A stretch of 64,000 nucleotides of DNA from Haladaptatus pallidirubidus (GCF_020700235.1 NZ_CP085303.1:248001-312000); one strand, 5' to 3'. Shown: positions 37,608 to 47,463, counted from the first letter of the stretch. The notes: generated by a model from the sequence alone, not told the origin. Program-made: numbers and translations.

Positions 37608-39953
37608 ATGCCGACGTTTAATATCGTCGACCAAGGGGCGAGCAACTCCGGAAATTCAACCATTGATTCAGTTCTCAATCCCCTTATTGCGAGTGATACG
37701 ACGGTCGTCTTTCCACCGGGTACATACAGACTGAACGAACTCGTTGTCCCGTCTGGAATCAATGATTTCGAACTCATTGCACCTTCTGGTGCACGTCTCG
37801 TCCCTGATCAATCAGGAGACAATCTTCGATGGATCGACGTGTCCTCAAGTGGATTCGTGTTGGATGGATTCGAACTTGATATGCGAAATATCACGATACC
37901 ACCGTTCGTGCGAATGAATTCTAGCGCTGGTAATTGGGAACTAAGACGACTCATTACGCGTGGAAGAGTTCGGGCAGCTACAGACACTAACATTGGATCA
38001 AATAACTCTGGAGAGGCGCGTACCTATTTTCGCTTGTCAGCGGCAGCAGGCACACGTGGTCTTTTACAGGACTGCTATTTTCACGCAGGATCCTGTGCGC
38101 CGACCGAGGCGAGCAATCGCCGAGCAATCCTAATCGAATCGGCGAAGGGTGCACTCACATTCAATCGATGTTGGTTCGAGAGATGGGGTGAAAATACAAT
38201 TTATGCAAAGAAACCAGAAGGAAAATTCAAAATACTGAACTGTTTCTTCCGCAACTCGCAAAATGGACTACGACTTGGAGGCGATACAGAGGTTCGTAAC
38301 TGTGTCTCGATTAAAAACAACCAACATCCACGGTCAACATGGTCAGGTGGGTCACTTCAACGAGGAGTGAACATCGAAGCAACTAGTCCGTCCGATTCGT
38401 CAGTGGGTATCAACAGTTATGATGGAACACTCACCATTGCGGATTGTGACTTCTATCATCGTTATTTAGATAGTAGCTGTGGTGGAGCCATTACGGCATC
38501 CGTTCCATGCCAGCGCATCAATGTTCAACGGGTTCGGATTAGTTATGAATCGAGAAAGAATCACGATGCAATCTATACATCTGATGGCCGGATGGATGAC
38601 GGCACGCCAGCGAACCTCGAGTATCTTCAACTTGAGGATGTTCACGTTACCAACGATCATCCTTCGGAGTATGCGATTTACATCGGCCAAGAGCCAGACA
38701 CGTGGGGAACTGTGTCTGGTGTATTAGGTGGCAGTGGTGCTCAAACCAACTCATCCTACATTAGCGAGCAGATGACTACGAGTGGTACTCCAACACAACC
38801 AGAAAGAACTCCACCACTCCGAAGCCCACCGCCATTTGGGGAAATCCCGATGCAATCGTCACAACTTGTCCGTATCGATAACACGGGCAATAACGAACCA
38901 ACCTCATACCGAATTACCGCAGGTGAGGATGTTCTTCCTGCAGGGAACGATGGTGCATCATTAACGATGGAATGGGGACCGAATGGAAGACCAATGCGAC
39001 CGTCGAATTCAATGAAAGCGACTGGCACAGTGCCTGCTGGGAAAGTGCATGCGTATTACGTCACTGGTGGCATCGAAACAACTGAAGCAGTTGGGCCAGC
39101 AACTTGGACTGTTGATGGAGATGTCTACGACCCGAACGCTAGCAACATTTTTTCGACAAACACTATCTCGAGTAACCAAGCAACCAGAGGTCAGTGGCAG
39201 CAAGCTGAATCGGGTGACCAGCCGACGGGTGTTACCATCGCAAAACCTCTTTCGTATAACGGTGGGCAGCCTGTTCACGTTCGATTGCGAAACGACGCCA
39301 ATGCTGGCTTTGAATATAAGCTTGAAGAATGGAATTATCTCGATGGCTCTCACACTACCGAGACATTCCACATCCTTCACTCGCTTACTATGGAACCAAG
39401 TGAGCGTGAGTTCGGGCTTAGTGATGGCACACGTTATCAAGTAAAAGCAGGAGAGGTGTCAGTATCTGATGAATTCAATACTGTTTCGATGGGGAACTTC
39501 TTTACAGAGAGGCCGGTTGTCCTAGCGCAATCCCAGACATATAACGGCACTGAGCCGATCGTTACTCGAGTAACGGATGTCTCGCCAAATTCTTTCCGAG
39601 TGCGGCTTCAAGAAGAGGAAGCAAACGGTGCGCACACCACTGAAACTGTTGGCTATATCGCACTCCAACAAGCGACAGGGCAAATAAATACCCAATCGTT
39701 TGAAGTACAACGAACTGCCCAAACAGTGTCTGATCAATGGACTCTGATTGGTTTCCAGCAAGAATATGAAACACCTCGGTTCATTGCTGGCTTGCAGACC
39801 TATAGTGGTCTCGATACGGCGAACTTGCGCTACCGGAACCTATCAGGAACCGGTGTCGAGGTTAAGGTTGAAGAAGAACAAAGTGCTGACGCCGAAACAG
39901 CGCATACCACGGAAGCGGTTGGTTATGTTGTGTTCGAAGGAGCGACATCGTAA
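37608..39953 (+). CDS. Right-handed beta-helix protein with three-repeat C-terminal module
   Basis: A 781-residue protein. The N-terminus, MPTFNIVDQGASNSGNSTID, and VVFPPGTYRLNELVVPSG match the start of pectate-lyase/tailspike-like beta-helices; the helix runs to about 390 with repeated N-x-C-x-F/I strands. A beta domain (about 425-515, ending GPATWTVDGDVYD) follows, then three repeats of about 80 residues (520-781), each with an LEEW/LQEE...H-TTE...GYI core. The same three repeats end the subtilase at 39988. No signal peptide is visible, unlike the neighbours. It could bind or cleave polysaccharide; no catalytic residues can be assigned. It is divergent from the propeller gene and convergent with the subtilase, 34 bases apart. 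Confidence 0.8.
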   Translation: MPTFNIVDQGASNSGNSTIDSVLNPLIASDTTVVFPPGTYRLNELVVPSGINDFELIAPSGARLVPDQSGDNLRWIDVSSSGFVLDGFELDMRNITIPPFVRMNSSAGNWELRRLITRGRVRAATDTNIGSNNSGEARTYFRLSAAAGTRGLLQDCYFHAGSCAPTEASNRRAILIESAKGALTFNRCWFERWGENTIYAKKPEGKFKILNCFFRNSQNGLRLGGDTEVRNCVSIKNNQHPRSTWSGGSLQRGVNIEATSPSDSSVGINSYDGTLTIADCDFYHRYLDSSCGGAITASVPCQRINVQRVRISYESRKNHDAIYTSDGRMDDGTPANLEYLQLEDVHVTNDHPSEYAIYIGQEPDTWGTVSGVLGGSGAQTNSSYISEQMTTSGTPTQPERTPPLRSPPPFGEIPMQSSQLVRIDNTGNNEPTSYRITAGEDVLPAGNDGASLTMEWGPNGRPMRPSNSMKATGTVPAGKVHAYYVTGGIETTEAVGPATWTVDGDVYDPNASNIFSTNTISSNQATRGQWQQAESGDQPTGVTIAKPLSYNGGQPVHVRLRNDANAGFEYKLEEWNYLDGSHTTETFHILHSLTMEPSEREFGLSDGTRYQVKAGEVSVSDEFNTVSMGNFFTERPVVLAQSQTYNGTEPIVTRVTDVSPNSFRVRLQEEEANGAHTTETVGYIALQQATGQINTQSFEVQRTAQTVSDQWTLIGFQQEYETPRFIAGLQTYSGLDTANLRYRNLSGTGVEVKVEEEQSADAETAHTTEAVGYVVFEGATS

Positions 39954-39987
39954 CTATCTCTTTGCTCTCAAAAATAAATCATAAATG

Positions 39988-41961
39988 TCAAATAAGGTCC
40001 TGTCCTTCAAAGACAAGATAACTAACGATCTCTGAGGTGTGGCCAGTCTCTGTATCAACGCTTTGCTCTTCTTCGACGCGGATATCAACGGCTGATCCAC
40101 TAAGGCTTTGATAGCGAAGAGCCGCTGGATCACCGCCATCATATGTGTGAAGATTTGCGATGAAAACTGGCTCTTCATAGACGCGTTGGAACGTAATCGA
40201 GGCCCAATTGTTGGTGATAGTATCGGGAGTAAACCCAGCCTCAAACGGAACGCCGTTGAGCGTGCTCACACCCGGTTCAACTGCGATATAGCCGACTGTT
40301 TCAGAAGCATGATTACCGCCGGCTGTTTCTTCTTGGAGACGGACATCGAAACCTGTGCTCGAGACGTGCCGGTTGCGAGTGACGATCGGAGCAGCTTCAT
40401 TGACCGTTTGGGCTTGGGAGATCACAACCGGTGTTGTGGTAAACGTCTGGAAGAAATTCTGGCGTGAGAATGTATTGTCTGTTTGAATATCTCCGACTTC
40501 AACTCGCATACCTGCAGGCATTGTGTACGCACCAGCATCCATGAACAAGTAGTGAGCAGTTTCAGCGGTATGACTACCATCTAGATAAGCCCATTCTTCA
40601 AGTTGATACTCAAAGCTCTCATTTGTGACTCCACGAACCCGCATGTGACTGGGTTGACCGCCATTCGTTGACGGTGGCCCCATGAGTGTGACTGGGTTTG
40701 TGAATGAGCCCTCCGACGTGATTGATTCCCATGTAGTGCGATTGGGTTGATTCGTTGAAATGCTGCCACGCTGGCCGATTGCAATGGCCGCTTCAGCATC
40801 AACGAGCCCGTATCCTTGTTGGTTTGCGGTGAGACCAATATCCTCAGCTGTTGTGCGCAGTTTGCCGCGGACACCACCTGGGTCGTCATAGCTCTCTTGC
40901 GTGAGCGATCCGCTGGCGTCGTATGCGATGTTGGTTGCGTTGAGGTAACCATTCGCCATAAGCAAGGCCGCTGTGGCGCTGACATGTGGTGCGGCTGCCG
41001 AGGTTCCCGTTACAACAGCAGGATTATTAGCAGAAAATGATCGAACGTATCGGCCAGGGGCAGTGAGTTCGACTTCGGGACCAGTTGACGAAATATCCGC
41101 GAGTGTATCGTTGCTGGCGCTTGCCGTAACCGCGATTACTTCTGGATATGCTGCGGGGTAGCTCACGCAACCTTCACACCCTCGATTACCAGTAGCGCCA
41201 ACGAGGAGAACACCTTTTTGGTAGGCATATTTACATGCATCGCGCACTACTTCTATCTCTATTCCAGCGAAACTCATATTCGCGACGTCCCATCCCTGAT
41301 CTGCAGTATATACAATAGCTTCAGCTGTCGCTAAATAATCTCCAACTCCTCGACAATCGAGAACCTTGAGCGCATGTAATGTTACCTCTGGAGCAACACC
41401 GACAACGTGGCTGTCATTGTTTATCGCGCCAGCAATCGCAGCAACAATAGTGCCATGATCTCTGTCATCATCCCAAGAATAATGACAAGTGTTTCCATTT
41501 GTATCCGTTTCTGAGCAGGATCTCCCATCGAAGAGTGTGTTACATGAATGATAGAATGCCTTGCCCTCGCCAAGATTTGCTTGGAGATCAGGATGGTCAC
41601 TATCGATGCCACTATCAAGAATTGCGATGTGTGCGCCCTTTCCAGTGTATCCCTTATGATTTGCCTGTTCCGAGTTGATTCGATCTGCCCTCCATGAAAG
41701 CGTTTGGAGGCCGGTTGTACCGTGATTAATCGCTGTCATTAACCCGTTTTCTTCGACATATCGAACATCTTTACGACGGCGAAGGGCATCACGTGCCGGT
41801 GGAGGAAAGCGTCCTGCAACCGCCTGCCCAATGTCTCCAAAGTCTAAGACGCGTCCAACTGCTGTTGCATGTGATTTGGCTGCATTGACTGCGGCCGGCG
41901 ATGCAGTGCCCACAATATACTCCGCCATTGGTTGCACAGAACTTTGTCCACGGCCCGTCAT
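39988..41961 (-). CDS. Subtilisin-like (S8) serine protease with three-repeat C-terminal module
   Basis: 657 residues from the ATG at 41961: an inhibitor-like propeptide (about 12-72), the S8 domain with Asp116 (ILDSGID), His169 (DRDHGT), oxyanion Asn259 and Ser321 (GTSAAAPH), and the three-repeat module (about 410-657) shared with the beta-helix protein at 37608. Extra Cys pairs near 140-160 and 261-266 suggest disulfides. The DNA upstream of the ATG encodes, in frame, NLTRRQILSSTAGSLGAL, a good Tat signal, but no ATG, GTG or TTG precedes it back to a TAA at 42040. The start codon may be rare or lost. Without it the protease would stay in the cell. Confidence 0.85.
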   Translation of the reverse strand: MTGRGQSSVQPMAEYIVGTASPAAVNAAKSHATAVGRVLDFGDIGQAVAGRFPPPARDALRRRKDVRYVEENGLMTAINHGTTGLQTLSWRADRINSEQANHKGYTGKGAHIAILDSGIDSDHPDLQANLGEGKAFYHSCNTLFDGRSCSETDTNGNTCHYSWDDDRDHGTIVAAIAGAINNDSHVVGVAPEVTLHALKVLDCRGVGDYLATAEAIVYTADQGWDVANMSFAGIEIEVVRDACKYAYQKGVLLVGATGNRGCEGCVSYPAAYPEVIAVTASASNDTLADISSTGPEVELTAPGRYVRSFSANNPAVVTGTSAAAPHVSATAALLMANGYLNATNIAYDASGSLTQESYDDPGGVRGKLRTTAEDIGLTANQQGYGLVDAEAAIAIGQRGSISTNQPNRTTWESITSEGSFTNPVTLMGPPSTNGGQPSHMRVRGVTNESFEYQLEEWAYLDGSHTAETAHYLFMDAGAYTMPAGMRVEVGDIQTDNTFSRQNFFQTFTTTPVVISQAQTVNEAAPIVTRNRHVSSTGFDVRLQEETAGGNHASETVGYIAVEPGVSTLNGVPFEAGFTPDTITNNWASITFQRVYEEPVFIANLHTYDGGDPAALRYQSLSGSAVDIRVEEEQSVDTETGHTSEIVSYLVFEGQDLI

Positions 41962-42127
41962 CGTCAGTGCTCCAAGGCTTCCAGCGGTACTACTCAGAAT
42001 TTGTCGTCGAGTTAAATTTTGCTGCGCAGTAGATATATATTATTTGAATCAATGTATTTATCTAGTTTAATAGTAATAAATTAAAATTTGGATGGGATAC
42101 CGATCGAAGTCCAAGAAGATGTGACCG

Positions 42128-42567
42128 TTATGTTTTAGGCAACACGTCCTGCCCAAGTGTGAACGTTACCGTGCGATCCTTATTCAGGTTAACTTGTTGG
42201 TGCTGGTTTTGGACATAGACATCGTATTTCCCCCGCGGCAGTTCGACAGCGATCTGCCCAGCACTATCGGTGTATCCAGTAAAGACTGTCTCTCCGTTTC
42301 ATTATCCAATGGATCGCCAGCATTGTTCTGCACAACGGCAGTCAACGTGTGTATACCCACACAACGGTCAGCAGGGCTGAACTTGGTTATATTAGAGAGA
42401 GCTATGCGCGTGTCTACGTCAGGGCGAAGAGCACCAATATTCGGTGCTGTATCAGTATCATGGGAAGCAATATCGATCGCGGTTGCCCCACTGACGCCTA
42501 TTGTAGCGAGGATTACGCTCACTAAGACGATGGATAGTATTCGTCCTACTTTTCTACTCGATCTCAT
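42128..42567 (-). pseudogene. Frameshifted exported protein with carboxypeptidase-regulatory-like domain
   Basis: From the ATG at 42567 (MRSSRKVGRILSIVLVSVI) there is a Sec-type signal helix and then a beta domain. At about 42295 the frame shifts; the new frame continues with ETVFTGYTDSAGQIAVELPR, GKYDVYVQNQHQQVNLNKD and VTFTLGQDVLPKT to a TAA at 42128-42130. Joined, the pieces give a domain like carboxypeptidase-regulatory or SpaA/Cna-B folds (TVVQ-type strand, NNAGDPLDNET, then T-D-S-A-G-Q). One inserted or deleted base explains it. It could be a sequencing error or a young pseudogene. Confidence 0.65.
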
Positions 42568-42828
42568 CCATATAGTTTCACTTGCTCCAGTATATTTATA
42601 AATAATCATTATTATATATATTAAAGATAAAATGAGTAATTAAGAGGTGCCTACTGTAATTATTTACTATTTAGAACGCCATATTTATCTAGTAATAATA
42701 TGCGAATCAAAACCAAATATCACGTTCAGTATCATATACTCACACCAGTCTAGCGATGGTATGGTTCCTTTGGTTCGTCTTTATTGCCTTCGTCACCCAC
42801 TCCCTGAGTAAGGTACTTAAAACGAGAA

Positions 42829-43116
42829 TCACTTCCCTCGCTCCATTTTCTCTCGCAAATGTTCAATCCGAGTGATTGCACTTTCTGCGTCGTTCCCAAA
42901 GCCAAATTCGACTTCATGATACTGTTTACTAGCGCGAAGGACTTTGCGAACAGTATGCCGTGAGAGGCGAGTCTGTTGGCAAACATCATAGAGGGTTGTT
43001 GCATCTTTTGCAATGCTGATGAGTTCTTCAACTGTAATATCACATGTTGGCGGAAGATATTCGTGTGGGGATTTGGGCATATTCTGCCTTGATCGGCTCA
43101 TAGGCTGTTCTCTCAT
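42829..43116 (-). CDS. Small helix-turn-helix protein
   Basis: 95 residues (or 90 from the second Met). The core TTLYDVCQQTRLSRHTVRKVL (about 40-60) is a helix-turn-helix, with ITVEELISIAKDA before it and a charged helix, AESAITRIEHLREKMERGK, after it. The N-terminus is basic. It probably binds DNA and may control the flanking propeller/beta-helix cassettes, being placed between them, but that is only position. I do not recognise a named family. Confidence 0.6.
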   Translation of the reverse strand: MREQPMSRSRQNMPKSPHEYLPPTCDITVEELISIAKDATTLYDVCQQTRLSRHTVRKVLRASKQYHEVEFGFGNDAESAITRIEHLREKMERGK

Positions 43117-43539
43117 TCCAATTATTAAAATGTTTTCCGCCTAACTAGATCATTTCAGAGAAAAAAAACAAGATGAAGCATTCTGTCATTACAATCTTTT
43201 TTGTGCAGTCTTCGTATTCACCGTTGGAAAGTGATACCGTTGCCTGCCCAATATGCGGCCATCTTACCAACCATTGGGGGTCTAACAATCTATTTCGAGA
43301 ATGTTTCCGATGTCCTGTTCGATTCCAAGCAGGGCTACAATGCAATTGTCATTGGGCCATAACTCGACTAATTCTTTGAGTACAAGTTTAGCAAATTTTG
43401 AAGGTAGGTACCGTATCTCCCTCGTTTTTAAACACGCCTATCTACCCCGTATTCATATGATATTAAGATATGAATCAAAACAATGTGTTCTTCTATGGGG
43501 CTCAATACCTGTAATCGAAATACGCGCAGTTATCGCAAT
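43117..43539. other. Stretch with a possible zinc-finger relic
   Basis: The plus strand at 43230-43325 reads ESDTVACPICGHLTNHWGSN followed by LFRECFRCPVRF, a plausible two-knuckle zinc ribbon, but the frame around it (43173-43379) lacks a good N-terminus and tail. No Shine-Dalgarno sequence is seen. Treat as a possible small or decayed gene. Confidence 0.3.
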
Positions 43540-45063
43540 TTATGGGTTATACGATTGGCCGTTCACCGTCCACCTTGCCGGTCCGCTTCCTGACGTCGAA
43601 GTGATTCCACCGGTAACGTAGAATGCATGTATTTGCCCAGCTGGGACAGTTCCTGTAGCGCGAGTCGAATTAGGCGGTCGCTTTGCCGAAACGGATGACG
43701 CCCATACCATTGTCAATGTGGCACCCCCGCCACCTGCTGGACCAATAAAGTTCCCCGCTCGGATATCATAGGATGACGCCGGACTATTCCCCTTATTGTT
43801 AATGCGAACGAGCTGAGCTGATTGAAGAGGTACCGATCCGAGTGCTGGTGGACTTGGGAGCGGTGGGTTTGTATTCGGGGCTGTAGGAGAACCGTTGGTT
43901 GTCATTCGTCCACGAACGTAAGATGAGTCGGTCTGAAGTCCGCTTCCTCCAATCGTCCCAGAGACCGTTCCCCAGGTGTCCGGTGTTTGCTCGATCGAAA
44001 TTCCATACACGGTTCTGTGGTCGTTTCTGACCTGTACGTTCTGGAGCTGGAGATACGCCAAATTGGCAGATGACCCGTTAGACATCCGGCCATTTCGCAT
44101 GTAGATTGCATCTTCGTTCAATTTGGTCGAACTATAACTGATCCGGGTATTTCGAACATCAATTCGCTCACACGGGATGCTTCCACCAATCGGAGCGCGA
44201 CAGCTTGGATCCTGATAGCGGTGTAAAAAGTCGCTTTCGTTGATCGTGAGTGTTCCATTGTAACTATTGACACCAGTTGCAGAACTTTCAGTAGCTTCTA
44301 CGCTCACACCCTTTTGGAGCGACCCATTCGACCATGCCGACCTCGGATGCTGAGCGTTCTTAATTGAAACGCAGTTACGAACTTCGGTATTTCCACCCAA
44401 GCGCATGCCGTTCTGCGTGTTGCGGAGGAAACAGTTGTATATATTTACCTTCCCCACGGGATTCTTAGCGTAAATTGTGTTTTCACCCCACAGCTCGAAC
44501 CAACATCGATTGAGTGTGAGTGCCCCGCTTGATGAGTCGATCAGGATCGCTCGACGATTACTCGCCTCAGTTGGTGCACACGATCCTTCATGGAAATAAC
44601 AGTCCTGTAAAAGACCATGTGTCCCCGATGCTGAAGAGAGCCGGAAGTACGTCCGTGCATCGCTTGAATTGTTGGAGCCGATCTTGGAATCAGTGTTTGC
44701 ACGAACCTTTCCACGGGTGACGAGCCGTTTTAGCTCCCACCCTCCCGAATTAGAGTTCATCCGAACGAAGGGAGGAACTGTTACGTTGCGCATGTCGAGT
44801 TCAAAGCCATCAAGTATGAACCCCCGTGAAGACACACCGATCCATTGAACGTCGCCGGATCGACCGGGAACGAGCCGCGCTCCATTGGGAGCGGTCAGCT
44901 TGAGATTATCAATGCCGGACGGGACAACAAGATCGTTGAGTTTGTAGGTACCCGATGGGAAGACGATGGTTGTATTGTCTCCAATAAGTTGATCAAGAAC
45001 TGAGTCGATAGCCGTGCCCCCAGTGTTGCTTGCACCTTCGGTGACGATGTTGTAGGTCGGCAT
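43540..45063 (-). CDS. Right-handed beta-helix protein (paralogue 2)
   Basis: A 507-residue paralogue of the protein at 37608; over the first 105 residues roughly two thirds of positions are the same by eye (MPTYNIVTEGASNTGGTAID; FVLDGFELDMRN versus FILDGFELDMRN). It has the beta-helix (to about 390) and the following beta domain, ending GPARWTVNGQSYNP, exactly where paralogue 1 goes on to its three extra repeats. So it lacks, or lost, the C-terminal module. No signal peptide. It is divergent from the propeller gene at 45321 with 257 bases between starts, mirroring the first cassette. Confidence 0.8.
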   Translation of the reverse strand: MPTYNIVTEGASNTGGTAIDSVLDQLIGDNTTIVFPSGTYKLNDLVVPSGIDNLKLTAPNGARLVPGRSGDVQWIGVSSRGFILDGFELDMRNVTVPPFVRMNSNSGGWELKRLVTRGKVRANTDSKIGSNNSSDARTYFRLSSASGTHGLLQDCYFHEGSCAPTEASNRRAILIDSSSGALTLNRCWFELWGENTIYAKNPVGKVNIYNCFLRNTQNGMRLGGNTEVRNCVSIKNAQHPRSAWSNGSLQKGVSVEATESSATGVNSYNGTLTINESDFLHRYQDPSCRAPIGGSIPCERIDVRNTRISYSSTKLNEDAIYMRNGRMSNGSSANLAYLQLQNVQVRNDHRTVYGISIEQTPDTWGTVSGTIGGSGLQTDSSYVRGRMTTNGSPTAPNTNPPLPSPPALGSVPLQSAQLVRINNKGNSPASSYDIRAGNFIGPAGGGGATLTMVWASSVSAKRPPNSTRATGTVPAGQIHAFYVTGGITSTSGSGPARWTVNGQSYNP

Positions 45064-45320
45064 TCACCGTCCCTCCAGAAACGCTTGTTTTATGCGCTGG
45101 CATGTAATGAGCTTCTGCGGTGTTTTTCTCTGATCTAGTCTCATTTTGATACCAATAGGGCCAACGTATTTGTTACTGGTTGTCATGGTTTATGGAATAT
45201 TTTATTCTTCATGATAGGCTATAAAAACATGGTATAACCTTAGTAATTGCATCCTAAGAACAAGTGAATATGTAGTAATGAACGGTTAACTAATATGTAT
45301 CGCGTAGTAATTAAATTACA

Positions 45321-46994
45321 ATGGATAAAAAAGATTACTTAAATAAAACTGAAAACAATAGACGAACATTTCTAAAAACAGTAGGAATTGGAATAACAGC
45401 AGCCGGACTCGGAGGTACTCCTACGATTGCGCAACAGACGGACGAAGAGGATGAACAACCTGTTGGATGGACAACGCACCGAGCTAATCCAGAGCGAACT
45501 GGAACTATCGACGCGACTGGTCCAACTCCGTACCCAACAACGGACTGGACACTCGACCCAGATGGGACGTTATTCGGTGTCGAGCCGATTGTTACTGATG
45601 GAACAGTGTATCTTGCCACGACAACAAACAACACCCCATCAAAGTATGATGGCTACGTTGGTGCATTTGACGCACAAACGGGCGAACAGCAGTGGATTCA
45701 ATCCGAAATTCCTGCACCCACAACCCCAACGATCGCTGATGAAATGGTGTATATTACGACAAAGAGAGTAAGGGGGACTAATTCTAGTAGAAGCGGTCTC
45801 TACGCGCTCGATGCCGAAAGTGGTGATATTGCATGGAAACAAACACAGCAGGATCAATGGACGGTTCCACTCATTGCGGAGGAAACAGTGTATGTGGCGA
45901 ACGAAAACGGAGCGCATGCATTTGACCCTGCTACCGGCGACAATGTGTGGCGAAAATCAGGGGTTGGTGGTATTGCACACGGGTATGAGGGACAGGTGAG
46001 CTATGCTGACGGAACACTAATCTACGCTGACGGAACGGCGCTTAATGCAAGAGATGGGGCAATGGAATGGCAAACGCCAAGTGATCAACCAATGCTTGGG
46101 AACTCTACGGCCGATAATGAGCGAGTCTATTTCCTTCAAGGTGAGTATATACAAGGGAATGATCACCGGATATCTGTTGAAGCGCGGTCGATAGAAACCG
46201 GGCGTATCGATTGGACGCACACCAATTCAGACAATTTCTGGGATGGTCGCCTTGCCGTAGCAAACGGCCATGTTTTTCTATTTGAAGATTTCAACGGAAC
46301 TTCCGCTGTTATTGCGCTCTCGGCAGAGACTGGAGCAGAAGCTTGGCGACAGGAGCTACATGGAGATTTTGTCAGCAATCCAACCGTCGCTAATGAAATG
46401 ATCTATTTAGGCGGACGGCATGAACCGGAATCACCATTCGACGCTGGACGAGCGTTTATCGCTGCCCTTGAGCTGGAAACCGGCGAGGAAAACTGGAAAT
46501 ATCTACTCGATAGTAGCGATCTCGAAACGTCGCCGGAGAACCCACCCGCTGCTGGTACACCGGTTGTCGTCGGCGATCAATTGTTTACTGCGACTTATCC
46601 GGCTGGATCGACACTCGACTATGAGTACGTATATTACAGTAATGTCTTTTCACTGGGGTCGTGTGATACACGGCCAGATGCTGACGATTGTTTTCTCACT
46701 GACGAGCAACCAAATGAATCAGAGCTATCACAACCAGAAGCCTGTATCGATAGCATAGCACAGCAAGATCTGTCTGAGCTTCCTGCTGGTGAAACTGTCT
46801 GGCTTAATGGCTACTGTTCAACAGGACGTGAGTTGCAGTATGAATGGGATACAGACGACGATGGACAATATGATGCAATGGGCCCCACTGTGGTAGTTCC
46901 TACACCAACTTGTGGCGCAATACCAATCAGTCTCAGGGTGACAGACTTCCAAGGAAATACCGATCGAACAACTGTTACTCTCTCGACAGTTTAG
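45321..46994 (+). CDS. Tat-exported PQQ-type beta-propeller protein with PKD-like tail (paralogue 2)
   Basis: 557 residues: a Tat signal (ENNRRTFLKTVGIGITAAGLG), propeller blades with the same repeats as at 35953 (VGAFDAQTGEQQW, LYALDAESGDIAWK, AHAFDPATGDNVWR, IALSAETGAEAWR, IAALELETGEENWKYL), and an extra 110-residue tail (about 447-557) with Cys pairs and a PKD-like fold (LQYEWDTDDDGQYDA, LRVTDFQGNTDRTTVTL). Both paralogues share the string SSDLETSPENPPAAGTPVV or a close version. Paralogue 1 lacks the PKD-like tail. Likely a surface-exposed binding protein acting with the beta-helix partner. Confidence 0.85.
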   Translation: MDKKDYLNKTENNRRTFLKTVGIGITAAGLGGTPTIAQQTDEEDEQPVGWTTHRANPERTGTIDATGPTPYPTTDWTLDPDGTLFGVEPIVTDGTVYLATTTNNTPSKYDGYVGAFDAQTGEQQWIQSEIPAPTTPTIADEMVYITTKRVRGTNSSRSGLYALDAESGDIAWKQTQQDQWTVPLIAEETVYVANENGAHAFDPATGDNVWRKSGVGGIAHGYEGQVSYADGTLIYADGTALNARDGAMEWQTPSDQPMLGNSTADNERVYFLQGEYIQGNDHRISVEARSIETGRIDWTHTNSDNFWDGRLAVANGHVFLFEDFNGTSAVIALSAETGAEAWRQELHGDFVSNPTVANEMIYLGGRHEPESPFDAGRAFIAALELETGEENWKYLLDSSDLETSPENPPAAGTPVVVGDQLFTATYPAGSTLDYEYVYYSNVFSLGSCDTRPDADDCFLTDEQPNESELSQPEACIDSIAQQDLSELPAGETVWLNGYCSTGRELQYEWDTDDDGQYDAMGPTVVVPTPTCGAIPISLRVTDFQGNTDRTTVTLSTV

Positions 46995-47135
46995 ATATTA
47001 ATTCAATTATTTATAATTTCAGTTTACAAACTAACTGCACTGCGGGTTGTTACATAAGAATTCAGCAATAAGCTATTTGTTGGGGGAACAATTTTAGCCA
47101 TTGTAATTTTATGTATTGAGGTTGTTTAGTGCAAT

Positions 47136-47288
47136 ATGGCATTGTTAGAACTGGCAGTGGCGTTCTTCGTCCTTGCAATCATCGCTGGATTTTTCGGACA
47201 GCGGGGAATCGCCGGGTTATCAATGCGTGCAGCGAAATGGTTAGTGATCGCATTTCTCGTGCTCGCGGTCATTTCGTTGGTGCTCTGA
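47136..47288 (+). CDS. DUF1328 (YtjA-type) small membrane protein (50 aa)
   Basis: Exactly 50 codons from ATG to TGA. It has two hydrophobic helices (LLELAVAFFVLAIIAGFFG and WLVIAFLVLAVISLVL) joined by a short polar turn QRGIAGLSMRAAK. Length, helix spacing and the central G-x-AG pattern are those of DUF1328, a family of small membrane proteins of unknown role. It is too short to be noticed as a long frame. It stands alone after the propeller gene. Confidence 0.85.
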   Translation: MALLELAVAFFVLAIIAGFFGQRGIAGLSMRAAKWLVIAFLVLAVISLVL

Positions 47289-47424
47289 TTGCTCCCGCGA
47301 GCGAAGCCATGGATTTTTCACTGAGAGTTAGAGCTACGTAAGAGAGTTCATCGCTTTACTGGTAAAGGTCCAGTCGTTAGCAAAGACTTCGATAATCTAA
47401 TCCTTAAGCACGGTACGTTGAAAT

Positions 47425-47463
47425 AAGCGCAAAGCCTCGCCCGTTAGGGCGGGGAAAATATCA
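47425..47463 (+). repeat. tnpB-transposon right-end relic at the epimerase stop codon
   Basis: CCTCGCCC-GTTA-GGGCGGGG followed by AAAATATCA has the stem-loop and near-consensus GGATGTCA terminus of the ends at 6375 and 34311. Its last TCA is the complement of the epimerase stop codon (TGA, 47461-47463), so the relic abuts or supplies the end of that gene. Confidence 0.6.
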
